This document shows positions 1 to 7,400 of a stretch of 7,837 bases of DNA, piece after piece. How positions within the stretch are numbered: position 1 is the stretch's first letter; each line of letters starts with the position of its first letter. Origin of the DNA: Ardenticatenales bacterium (GTDB lineage Bacteria > Chloroflexota > Anaerolineae > Ardenticatenales > Ardenticatenaceae); contig JACCSL010000073.1 in NCBI GenBank assembly GCA_013812995.1, positions 1 through 7,837 of the forward strand, written 5' to 3'. Under the pieces are notes generated by a model. The model did no database searches, had not been told where the DNA came from, and saw only the letters and a list, made by a program, of their open reading frames with translations. The position numbers and the translations under genes were made by a program.

Positions 1-208
1 TGTCGGTTGGGCTACCACGCCCAGGTCGCTAGTTACGAACCGTCTAGTCAACCGTTTAGTCTCGCTTGGGCCGAGTGGTCCGCTCAACCTGCTGCAAGCC
101 CCCGAGTTCGACTCGGGGGTAGTTGACTCCTTTTCTGATGATGAAGATAGAGCACAGTCTATCCTCCTTATCACCAGAAAGAGGGTCCGAACACGGACCA
201 CTTTCTGA
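1..208 (+). CDS. Possible 3' end of an upstream gene, unrecognised product
   Basis: The frame starting at base 2 is open from the window edge to TGA at 206-208 (68 codons) and contains no ATG, GTG or TTG, so any start lies outside the window. The predicted tail looks protein-like: a proline/leucine-rich part, then an acidic stretch (DSFSDDED), then a hydrophobic strand (AQSILLITRKR) and a basic end. An acidic turn followed by a last hydrophobic strand also ends many Rossmann-fold proteins, such as SAM-dependent methyltransferases, but I see no diagnostic motif and do not assign a family. If real, the gene runs towards the oxidoreductase gene ending at 465. Against it, base 1 frame is also open to 126, and several hairpins fall inside the stretch. 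Confidence 0.4.
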   Translation, partial: VGWATTPRSLVTNRLVNRLVSLGPSGPLNLLQAPEFDSGVVDSFSDDEDRAQSILLITRKRVRTRTTF

Positions 209-308
209 CCAAATCCCTCCATATTCTGATAGGAGAGCTCAACATGCGTCCTACTATCTTCCCGTTGCTTTTGACCTTGCTTTTTGCCGTGCTGCGGAGC
301 CCTCTCCC

Positions 309-348
309 CGGCCTTCGGCCGCCCCTCTCCCGATTTCGGGAGAGGGGC
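309..348. repeat. Double palindrome between convergent genes
   Basis: Two adjacent hairpins are visible. The first is a 5-bp stem, 309-313 with 317-321, with loop TTC. The second is a perfect 12-bp stem, 321-332 with 337-348, with loop ATTT. A CCTCTCCCC motif at 301-309 resembles one arm of the second hairpin. No T-run follows on either strand, so this is not a classical intrinsic terminator. It looks like a dispersed palindromic repeat of the kind found between genes, although it could still end transcription from both sides. Confidence 0.6.
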
Positions 349-403
349 CACGGACTGCGTCTGATGGAAAATATTGAAAACGAGTTTGGGCCTTGCGAGA
401 AAC

Positions 404-458
404 CGCCCGCCGAGGGTTACGGGGCACAAACAACATGCCCTTTCAGCCTCGGCGGGCG
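404..458 (-). terminator. Long hairpin just after the oxidoreductase gene, possible terminator
   Basis: A perfect 12-bp inverted repeat pairs 404-415 with 447-458. Inside its loop a second 5-bp stem pairs 422-426 with 436-440. The element starts six bases beyond the stop of the minus-strand oxidoreductase gene, where a terminator is expected. The base of the stem is followed on the minus strand only by GTTTCTCG, a weak T-tract. Termination is therefore plausible but not shown, and a mobile palindromic repeat is an alternative. Confidence 0.45.
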
Positions 459-464
459 TCTCTT

Positions 465-2690
465 CTACCCTATCGCTATCCTCTTCTGCTCTCCCGCTCC
501 AACGCTCCTCCGCTCTTCCGCTCCAACGCTCTCCCGCTTCTCCACGCGCACCAACACATCGTAGAAGAGCGCGCCCGCGCCCATATCGGCCTCGTCCTGC
601 GGTGTGACCTGGTTGATGTTGCGCCCATCGGGGCTGAACTTGGCCCACCAGACGCCTGGTGCCAGCACCGTCCCCGCGATGATTTCCTCCGTGATGTGGC
701 AAGGTAACTCTACTTCGCCCAGTTCGTTCCACACGCGCACGATCTCGCCCTCCGCGAGGTTCCGCGCGGCGGCGTCTCGTGGATGCACCCAGAGCATCGG
801 ATGCTTCTCGCGCGCCTGGAGCCGGTCCACGTTCACGAAGGTGCTGTTGAGAAACGAGTGCGCGGGCGGCGAGATGCACTGGAGCCAAGAGTCTGAGTCG
901 CCCGCGTCGGCGCTGGGCGGTACCCAGGCGGGCAGCGGGTCATAGCCATCCTCCGCCAGGCGCGTGCTGTAGAACTCGCAGCGCCCGCTGGGGGTGGGAA
1001 AGTTACCCTCCGCGAAAGGCAGGAAGGGCTGCGGAAGATTCAGCCGCGCAAAGCCCTGCTCCAGCAGTGTCTCCCAGGTCACCGTGGCGAACACCGGATT
1101 CTGCTGACCCCGCACGAATTCCTCAAGCAGCTCCACATCGCTCTGCTGGAAACAGGGCTCCTCGTAGCCCATCGCGGTGGCGAGGCGACGGAAAATCTCG
1201 CTGTTGGGCAGGCTCTGCCCCAGCGGCGCGATGGCCGGGCGGTTCAGTGCCACGAAGAGGTGCCCATACGGTTTGAGAAGGTCCCAGTGCTCTAACTGCG
1301 TGGTCGCGGGCAGCACATAGTCTGCGTAATCCGCTGTATCTGTCTGGAACTGCTCCAGCACCACCGTAAAGAGATCCTCCCGCCGCAGCCCCGTGACCAC
1401 CGCGCCCTGGTCGGGGGCGACCGCTGCCGGGTTGCAGTTGTAGACGATGAGCGCGTGGACAGGTGGCCCTGCCTCTTCCGGTGCGGGAATGGGGTCTACG
1501 GGGCGCGGGTGGTGATGCGCCTGGGCTAGGCGAGCCGCATCGTGGGTCAGCGCGTCGCCCAAGCGATTCATGTTGAAGGTGCGCGGCTTGCGCCCGGCAA
1601 GTAGCTCAGGGTGGTAGAGCATCGTTCGATCAAAGGGGAAGCTGCCGCTGCTGCTGAGCTGGATGCCGCCGCCCTGCGCCCGCCACGCCCCGACGAGGGC
1701 GGGCAGGCAGGTGACGTTGCGCATTGCCATCCCGCCGCCCGCGTGACGCTGCATCCCATAGTTCACGCGGATGGCGGCAGGGCGGGTCGTCGCGTACTCG
1801 CGGGCCAGCGCGCGGATGCGCTCCGCCGAAATCCCGGTGAGCGGCGCGGCCCACTCCGGCGTGTAGCCCTGCACCCGCTCGGCCAGTGCCTCGAAGCCCT
1901 CCGTGTACCGCTCGACATACTCCGCATCGTGGAGCCCCTCGCTGATGATGACCTGCATCATGGCCAGCGCCAGCGCCCCATCGGAGCCGGGTCGGATGGG
2001 CAGCCACTCGTCTGCCGCGCGGGCGGTACGCGTGCGCGCCGGGTCGATCACCACGACGCGGGCACCGTTTTTGCGCGCCTCCTGCACGAAGGGCCAGAGG
2101 TGCTGGTTGCTGGTCAGCGTGTTACTGCCCCAGATGAGGATCAGTTGCGCGTGGGCGTAATCCTGCGTCTCCATGCCGATGGCCCGGCCCATCGTGTATT
2201 GGTAGCCCTCAAAGCCCGCCTCCGAGCAGATCGTCCGCGCCAGGTCACTTGCGCCCATACGATTGAAGAAGCGCATCGCCATGCCCTCGCCCTGGAGAAG
2301 CCCCATCGTCCCGGCGTAGGAATAGGGAAGCACCGCCTCTGCCCCGTGCGCGGCAATGGTGGCCTTGAGGCGTGCCGCGATGGCCGTGATGGCTTCCTCC
2401 CAGGAGACAGCGACGAACGCGCTGCTGCCCTTGGCTCCCACGCGGCGGAGTGGCGTCACCAGCCGCTCGCGGTGGTAGGTGCGCTCCAGATAGCGGTCCA
2501 CCTTCCCGCACAGGCGGCCCTGCGTGACGGGCTGCCCTTCGTGGCCCCAGATGTCGATGGCTCGTCCGCTCTCTTGCTCCACAGCCACCTGCCAGCTACA
2601 GGTATCGGGACAGTCGTGGGGACATGCCCCTGTAGTTACACGCACACTCGAATCATTAAGGTATTTATCTAGTTTGCTCATGCTCGTCAC
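465..2690 (-). CDS. Molybdopterin-dependent oxidoreductase (DMSO reductase superfamily)
   Basis: This is the catalytic subunit of a bis-MGD molybdenum (or tungsten) enzyme that moves electrons between an unknown substrate and a 4Fe-4S cluster. Cluster ligands appear as C23-x3-C27-x3-C31 and C61 in the N-terminal domain. Cys155 in ARTICSEAG is the likely metal ligand. WGSN (187-190) and the block around residues 210-240 belong to the cofactor-binding core. The region from about 605 to 718 is the dinucleotide-binding C-terminal domain. There is no twin-arginine signal or membrane segment, so it should be cytoplasmic. The last 23 residues are a repetitive charged tail outside the fold. The GTG start at 2690 overlaps the upstream TGA as GTGA; ATG at 2681 is an alternative. 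No partner iron-sulfur, flavin or quinone subunit is present. Formate-dehydrogenase-like activity is possible, but the substrate is unknown. Confidence 0.9.
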   Translation of the reverse strand: MTSMSKLDKYLNDSSVRVTTGACPHDCPDTCSWQVAVEQESGRAIDIWGHEGQPVTQGRLCGKVDRYLERTYHRERLVTPLRRVGAKGSSAFVAVSWEEAITAIAARLKATIAAHGAEAVLPYSYAGTMGLLQGEGMAMRFFNRMGASDLARTICSEAGFEGYQYTMGRAIGMETQDYAHAQLILIWGSNTLTSNQHLWPFVQEARKNGARVVVIDPARTRTARAADEWLPIRPGSDGALALAMMQVIISEGLHDAEYVERYTEGFEALAERVQGYTPEWAAPLTGISAERIRALAREYATTRPAAIRVNYGMQRHAGGGMAMRNVTCLPALVGAWRAQGGGIQLSSSGSFPFDRTMLYHPELLAGRKPRTFNMNRLGDALTHDAARLAQAHHHPRPVDPIPAPEEAGPPVHALIVYNCNPAAVAPDQGAVVTGLRREDLFTVVLEQFQTDTADYADYVLPATTQLEHWDLLKPYGHLFVALNRPAIAPLGQSLPNSEIFRRLATAMGYEEPCFQQSDVELLEEFVRGQQNPVFATVTWETLLEQGFARLNLPQPFLPFAEGNFPTPSGRCEFYSTRLAEDGYDPLPAWVPPSADAGDSDSWLQCISPPAHSFLNSTFVNVDRLQAREKHPMLWVHPRDAAARNLAEGEIVRVWNELGEVELPCHITEEIIAGTVLAPGVWWAKFSPDGRNINQVTPQDEADMGAGALFYDVLVRVEKRESVGAEERRSVGAGEQKRIAIG
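491..538 (-). repeat. 24-bp tandem duplication in the 3' end of the oxidoreductase gene
   Basis: Bases 491-514 and 515-538 are near-identical 24-bp units differing at three positions, with a shared 14-bp core at 494-507 and 518-531. In the minus-strand reading frame they encode two 8-residue units, RESVGAEE and RRSVGAGE. These lie just after the end of the dinucleotide-binding domain, so the tail probably grew by repeat expansion or repeat insertion near the stop codon. Confidence 0.7.
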
Positions 2691-2982
2691 TCTATGGTTA
2701 ATTCGATCTCAGCGTTGATCTCTCGCATCTCCCCTATTGTAGCAGTCTCGGCAACCTCTTGTAATTGCCTCATGCGTTCGGCCAGAGCCATGCTCTGCAC
2801 ATCGCGTTGCGCGGTCCGTGCCAGAGGTGCGCGCAGTTCCTCCTGACGTCCGATGATGCGAATCTCAGTTATTGCTTGTCTCTGGTGTATCTCCTCAAGT
2901 CTGTTGCGATAAATAGACCTCTAGCAAAAATGACCTCAAAATAAGTCGCTGACTCAGGATCAGTGATCTCAAATTTCGCCAT
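2687..2982 (-). pseudogene. Small charged helical protein gene split by a one-base frameshift
   Basis: ATG at 2982-2980 opens a 37-codon frame that overlaps the fabF stop by 14 bases and ends with TAA at 2871-2869. It begins MAKFEITDPESATYFEVIF. A second frame is open from 2920 to TGA at 2689-2687 (77 codons), immediately before the oxidoreductase start. It is rich in Glu, Arg and Gln and looks helical, but has no ATG, GTG or TTG for its first 40 or so codons. The span of 296 bases is one short of a whole number of codons. A single missing base between about 2920 and 2872 would join them into a protein of about 98 residues. I therefore read this as one gene broken by an indel, or a sequencing error. 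No ribosome-binding site precedes the ATG, so translation would depend on coupling to fabF. I do not recognise the family. Confidence 0.55.
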
Positions 2983-4231
2983 CGTTATACCGCCGCACGA
3001 TCAAACAGGCGTTCTGCCCGCCAAAGCCAAAGGCGTTGGAAAGAGCGATGTCCACGGGCAACGCGCGCGCCACATTCGGCACATAGTCCAGGTCCAGTAC
3101 AGGGTCAGGTATCTCATAGTTAGTGGTGGGCGGAATCTGGTTCGTCTGGATGGCCTTCACGGTGGCAATCACACTCGCGGCCCCGGCGGCGGCCAGCATG
3201 TGCCCCAGCATCGACTTCAGCCCGCTGATGGGTATCTCATAGGCGTGCTCCCCAAAAACATGCTTGATGGCGAGCGTCTCGGAGAGATCGTTGAGCGGCG
3301 TGGCGGTTGCATGAGCCGAAATCCAATCTATTCCCTCCGGCTGCACGCCGGATTCCGCCAGCGCACCCCGGATGGCACGCGCCGCGCCTGCACCCTCGGG
3401 GTCGGGCGCGATGAGGTGGAAGGCGTCCTGGCTGAGCCCATAGCCCACGACCTCCGCCAGAATCGTCGCGCCACGCGCCCGCGCGTGTGCTTCCGTTTCC
3501 AAAATGAGCACCGCTGCTCCCTCGGAAATCACTGTTCCATCGCGGTCTTTGGCGAAGGGGCGCGAGGCACGCTCGGGCTCCTCGTTGCGTGTGGAGAGCG
3601 CCTGGATGCGCCAGAAGGCTGACATCGCGAGCGGGTGAAGGAACGACTCGCCTGCGCCCGCGATCATCACATCGGCCTCGCCGCGCTGAAGGCGTCGGTA
3701 CGCATCGCCCACGGCATAGAGTCCCGTGGCACAGGCCGCGACGGGGGCACCGGCAGGGCCGCGCGCGCCAAAGGTCATCGCCACCTGGCAGGCGGCCATG
3801 TTGATCATCGCGCCCGGAATTACCGTTGGCACGAGGCGGCGCGGCCCGTGCTCCTGAAAAATCTCGTACTGCTCAATCGTCGTCTCAATGCTGCCCGTCG
3901 CGTTACCAATCTCGACGCCCACCCGCGTCGTATCCTCCTGGCTGAGATCCAGCGCCGCGTGACGCACCGCCTCCTGCGCCGCCGCGATGGTAAGCTGCGT
4001 GAAGCGCGTCATTCGGCGCGCCTCCTTGCGCTCGATGTAATCGGTCGGCTCGAACTCGTGGATGTAGCCCGCAATCTGCACGGGAAAGTCGGTGGCATCA
4101 TAATGACGAATACGCGTGATGCCGGATCGACCCGCCACCAGCCCCTCCCAGAGTGCGTCGGCGCTCAAACCCAGGGGGGTGACCGCGCCAAACCCTGTGA
4201 TAACGACGCGTGGAGATGAGGTAGTAGCCAT
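2969..4231 (-). CDS. fabF: Beta-ketoacyl-ACP synthase II
   Basis: This is a thiolase-fold condensing enzyme that joins malonyl-ACP to a growing acyl-ACP in type II fatty acid synthesis in the cytoplasm. With the ATG at 4231 the protein has 420 residues, normal for FabF. It begins with the family signature VVITGFGAVTPLG. The catalytic triad is visible: Cys167 in VAACATG, His307 in SAHATATPLND and His343 in LKSMLGHMLAAAG, with Lys339 in the last motif. The FGFGGQN glycine-rich motif lies near the C-terminus. ALSTRN and SRPFAKDRDG are also typical. The start was chosen because the family begins here and because GAAGGA lies six bases upstream; the open frame to 4324 adds 31 unrelated residues. 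HATAT replaces the usual HGTGT/HGTST, a mild oddity. It leads a unit that continues into the broken small gene and the oxidoreductase gene. No ACP or other fab gene is in view. Confidence 0.92.
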   Translation of the reverse strand: MATTSSPRVVITGFGAVTPLGLSADALWEGLVAGRSGITRIRHYDATDFPVQIAGYIHEFEPTDYIERKEARRMTRFTQLTIAAAQEAVRHAALDLSQEDTTRVGVEIGNATGSIETTIEQYEIFQEHGPRRLVPTVIPGAMINMAACQVAMTFGARGPAGAPVAACATGLYAVGDAYRRLQRGEADVMIAGAGESFLHPLAMSAFWRIQALSTRNEEPERASRPFAKDRDGTVISEGAAVLILETEAHARARGATILAEVVGYGLSQDAFHLIAPDPEGAGAARAIRGALAESGVQPEGIDWISAHATATPLNDLSETLAIKHVFGEHAYEIPISGLKSMLGHMLAAAGAASVIATVKAIQTNQIPPTTNYEIPDPVLDLDYVPNVARALPVDIALSNAFGFGGQNACLIVRRYNDGEI

Positions 4232-4237
4232 AAAGTG

Positions 4238-4243
4238 TCCTTC
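4238..4243 (-). promoter_or_regulatory. Ribosome-binding site of fabF
   Basis: GAAGGA on the minus strand lies six bases before the ATG at 4231. It decides the fabF start in favour of this ATG over the longer frame reaching 4324. Confidence 0.7.
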
Positions 4244-4261
4244 AAGGGGGTGAGAGACAAA

Positions 4262-4290
4262 ATTTTGAGCGGGAACAGGCCGTTTGGCAA
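4262..4290 (-). promoter_or_regulatory. Weak candidate promoter for fabF
   Basis: On the minus strand, TTGCCA (4290-4285, five of six to the -35 consensus) is separated by 17 bases from CAAAAT (4267-4262, four of six to the -10 consensus). A transcript would start about 25 bases before the fabF ATG. The spacing is right, but the matches are only moderate and other sigma factors may be used. Confidence 0.25.
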
Positions 4291-4338
4291 GCCCAGCGCC
4301 ATAGCCGATAACAGAGCGATTCAAAAGTCGTGCGTGGA

Positions 4339-4396
4339 AGGAGCGACTTTAGTCGCTCCTATTGGCCGTTGGCCGGGCGTCGGCGGAGGCCGACGC
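4339..4396. repeat. Two palindromes in the divergent intergenic region
   Basis: A near-continuous palindrome pairs AGGAGCGACT (4339-4348) with AGTCGCTCCT (4351-4360), ten base pairs around a TT centre. Sixteen bases on, a perfect 8-bp stem pairs 4377-4384 with 4389-4396 around loop GGAG. Between them, GGCC at 4364-4367 and 4371-4374 forms a small third dyad. Terminators make little sense between divergent genes, and no T-runs follow, so a dispersed repeat element is more likely. The 10-bp dyad could also bind a dimeric regulator. Confidence 0.6.
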
Positions 4397-4492
4397 GCTA
4401 TCCTCCCCCTTTTGCACAGCCAGAGCCGACAAGTAACCCCCTTCCCTAAAGGCCCCACCTTGTTGTAAAATTGTTTCCTTCCTGTTGATTTC

Positions 4493-7400
4493 GTGGACTG
4501 GGTAACAATGATGCGCGATATGTCTCAGCGGTGGCAGGCACTGGAAGGTTATGTGCTGATGCACGCCCCGGAAGAGCGGGAGTTGTGGCAGCGAGTGGTA
4601 GAGGTCGTACAGGAGGCGCACGCGGAGCAGTTCCGCAACAATGGTCGCCCCTATCTGGCGCACGTTCTGGAGGTCGCGGAGATTCTCGCGGCGTGGAAGG
4701 TGGAGCCGCTCCTTGTTCTCGCCGGGCTGCTGCACGATGCCACACGCTACGGGCGCTTCGAGTCGGCTGAGGCGCTCCAGGCTCGCTTCCAGCATCCGGA
4801 ACTGGACGCGATTTTGCAGGTGGTCAGCCAGGTGGCAAACCACGATGCCCTGGCCCACTACGTTCGAGACAACAGTCGCCTTCAGAAAATATTCGACCTG
4901 ATGGTGAGCGAGGTGCGCGCCGTGCTGGTGCGCTGCGCCAACCGCCTGGCCGACCTGCGCGACATCGACGCGTTCAAGGGGGAGCAGCGCCGCTCTCTGC
5001 TGCTCAACAGCGAGGAGGTCTACCTGCCGCTGCTAGAGCGGTTGGGGCTCTGGGAGGTACGTGTGGAGATGGAGGATCGCCTCTTTCAGCTGCGCGCCCC
5101 CGAGCGTTACGCGGCCATACGCCGCTGGCGCTCCCAGCAGATGCGCCTCCAGGCGGATGACATCGAGGCATGGAAGCAGCGCGTGGAAGAGGCCCTCAGC
5201 CACCACGGGCTCTGGCCAGGCCGCGCCGAGGTCGAGATTGTCTATCGCCACCCCGCCTCCATCTTCCGCAAGCACCTGAGCACCCTTCCCCAGAATGTCG
5301 AGGATCTGAGCCAGCTTGATCTGCGCTATCTCTTCACTACCGACGTCATCACCCACACTGTGGCCGATGCCTACCTGGCGCTGGGGGCGGTCCACGAGTG
5401 CGGCGCGCCGGGCATGGCCTCCTTCCGCGATTATTTTGCCCAGCCCAAAAACAATGGTTATGCCGCGCTGAACACCAGCATCATCGTCAACAGTGCCCCG
5501 CTTCGAGTAAGTCTGCGCACGCGGGCGCTACGCGCTCTCGCGCAGGAGGGTATTTTGCTGCCCGAGGCGTATGCCTGCTGGCGCGACGACTGCCTGCCGG
5601 ACTGGCAGCCCGTCGAGCAGCGCACCCTGCGCCATTTCATTCAGGCGCTTCGCCATCGCCAGCGAGATGATCTCTCTCTCTTCACCCCACGCGGCGACAT
5701 GATCGATCTTCCACAAGGGGCAACGGTCCTGGATTTTGCCTACGAGATACACACGGATGTGGGACGACAGACCGGGCACGCCTTCGTCAATGGCAAACCC
5801 GTTGTCCTTAACAGCGAGCTTCACTCCGGTGACGTGGTGGAAATTCAGAAGGACCTTAGCCGCAAGTGGCCGGAGCCCCAATGGCTCGGGTGGGTCAAAA
5901 CCTCCAAGGCGCGCGACGCCATCCAGATGCAGCTCCGCCAGCGCCCGGAGAGCAAGGGGCGCATCCTCATCGACAAGGAGCTGAGGCAGCGCGGGCGCAA
6001 ACTCGAAGATTACCAGCCGCGCCTGGCGATGCTCGTCAACGAGATGGGCAGCACGCTGGACGAGGTGTACAGCAATGTCGCGCAGGGGAACCTCCGCGCC
6101 CACGAGATTGTTGACCGGCTGCTTCATCTCATGCCGCTTCAGCGCACGGTTTTGCTCCAGGTGGAGCCGACGCCCGAGAGCGCGGCGCGCTTCCCGCACT
6201 GGGACGCCGAGATGCTCCTCTCTAGCGACTGCTGCACCCCGCTACAGGGCGATCCCATCGCTGGCTATCACACGGAGCGCGGCATTGAGCTGCACCGCGC
6301 GAGCTGCCCTAGTCTCATGAGCGCGACGCGCATTGTCGGGCTGCGCTGGAAAGCCAGGGTGGTCGAGGCGCGCCATGTTGCCTTTGTCATGCGCGCGGTG
6401 AATCGCAAGGGGCTCATCAACGATCTGACGCAGGTGATTCGTGGGGCCAACGTGGATATCATTGAGCTGGAGGGCAAGCGGCAGGGGGCGATGGACGAGG
6501 TGCGCTTCACCCTGGAAATCACCAACGAGCTGGAGCTTGGCTACCTGGTGGACTCCATCCGCTCCCTCCCCAGCGTCAACCGCGTGACCGTCGACGGGCA
6601 GGAGGCGGAGGCCGCGCTGGGCGATCTCCGGCAGTACCTGGCCCCCCCCCGCCCCGTCATCCCTCCGTTCTCGCCGGGGCGACCCGTGTGGGGGAGCGGA
6701 CGTTTCTGGGGCCGCGCCCAGGAGGTTCTCAAGGTCGAGACGCTGCTAAGCGGCGAGTTCGCGCCCAGCGTCATGGTGCGCGGTCCCCGGCGTATCGGCA
6801 AGACCTCGCTTCTGCAACACCTGGCGGAATCTAAAGTCCTCAAGGAGCGTTATCGCTACGTCTATGTCGATTTGCAGGCTGCCGCGCATAGCGGCGCGCC
6901 GCGCGTCCTGCGCCTCCTGGCGCGCAGCCTCGCCCGCACGCTGGACAATGAGAAACGCGTCCATCTGCCCACCGTGGAGGAGCTGGAGGATGAGCCGCTC
7001 GAAACCTTCCTGACCTACCTCGCCCAGCTGACGGATGCCTACAAGTACACGCAGAAAAAAATCCTGATCGCGATGGACGAGATTGGGACGCTCGTGGATG
7101 CGGTGCGCTCCGGCAAACTGGATTTCGAGCTCTTCTACATGTTCCGCTCTGTGATGCAGCATAGCTCTCTGGTTACTTTCCTGCTATGTACCAGCGATGA
7201 TGTGGCCGAACTGCTGAAGGAGGATGGGGTGCTCGACCTGCTGAACGTCACGCAGGGTGTGCGGTTGAGTCATCTCGACCCCGATGCCGCCCAGCAGTTG
7301 ATTCAGGAGCCTCTACGGGGCGAGGTCTACTTCGAGCCGGACGCCATCGCGGCCCTGCTGCGCGTCACCGAGTGCCATCCCTACTACCTGCACATTCTGG

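Noticed and set aside
99..119. Intrinsic terminator: perfect 8-bp GC-rich hairpin with loop TTCGA, 12 bases before CTTTTCT
   Set aside because: The T-run is too far from the stem and too short, and the hairpin lies inside a frame that stays open to 208.
46..128. tRNA-like or structured RNA: a 7-bp stem 46-52/122-128 enclosing hairpins at 73-85 and 99-119 with TTCGA in the last loop
   Set aside because: The T-arm cannot form in tRNA register without mismatches, no D-arm with GG is present, and there is no CCA-proximal fit. The region also lies in an open reading frame. Covariance in relatives would be needed to revive it.
244..564. 106-residue plus-strand frame with AGGAG eight bases before its ATG and a hydrophobic N-terminus
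   Set aside because: After about 20 residues it is made of palindromic repeats, and its end is antisense to the oxidoreductase gene. It may be a remnant of a secreted protein gene cut by repeat insertion, but it is too weak to call.
1611..2672. 353-residue plus-strand open frame
   Set aside because: It lies wholly opposite the well-supported oxidoreductase gene and shows no recognisable motif; GC-rich coding DNA commonly leaves such antisense frames.
2869..2925. Programmed -1 frameshift joining the two small frames
   Set aside because: The shift would have to occur after the TAG at 2923-2921, and no classical slippery heptamer or following hairpin is seen there. An indel is simpler.
5528..6199. 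223-residue minus-strand open frame
   Set aside because: It is antisense to the Rel TGS and helical region, where the plus-strand protein has clear family motifs.
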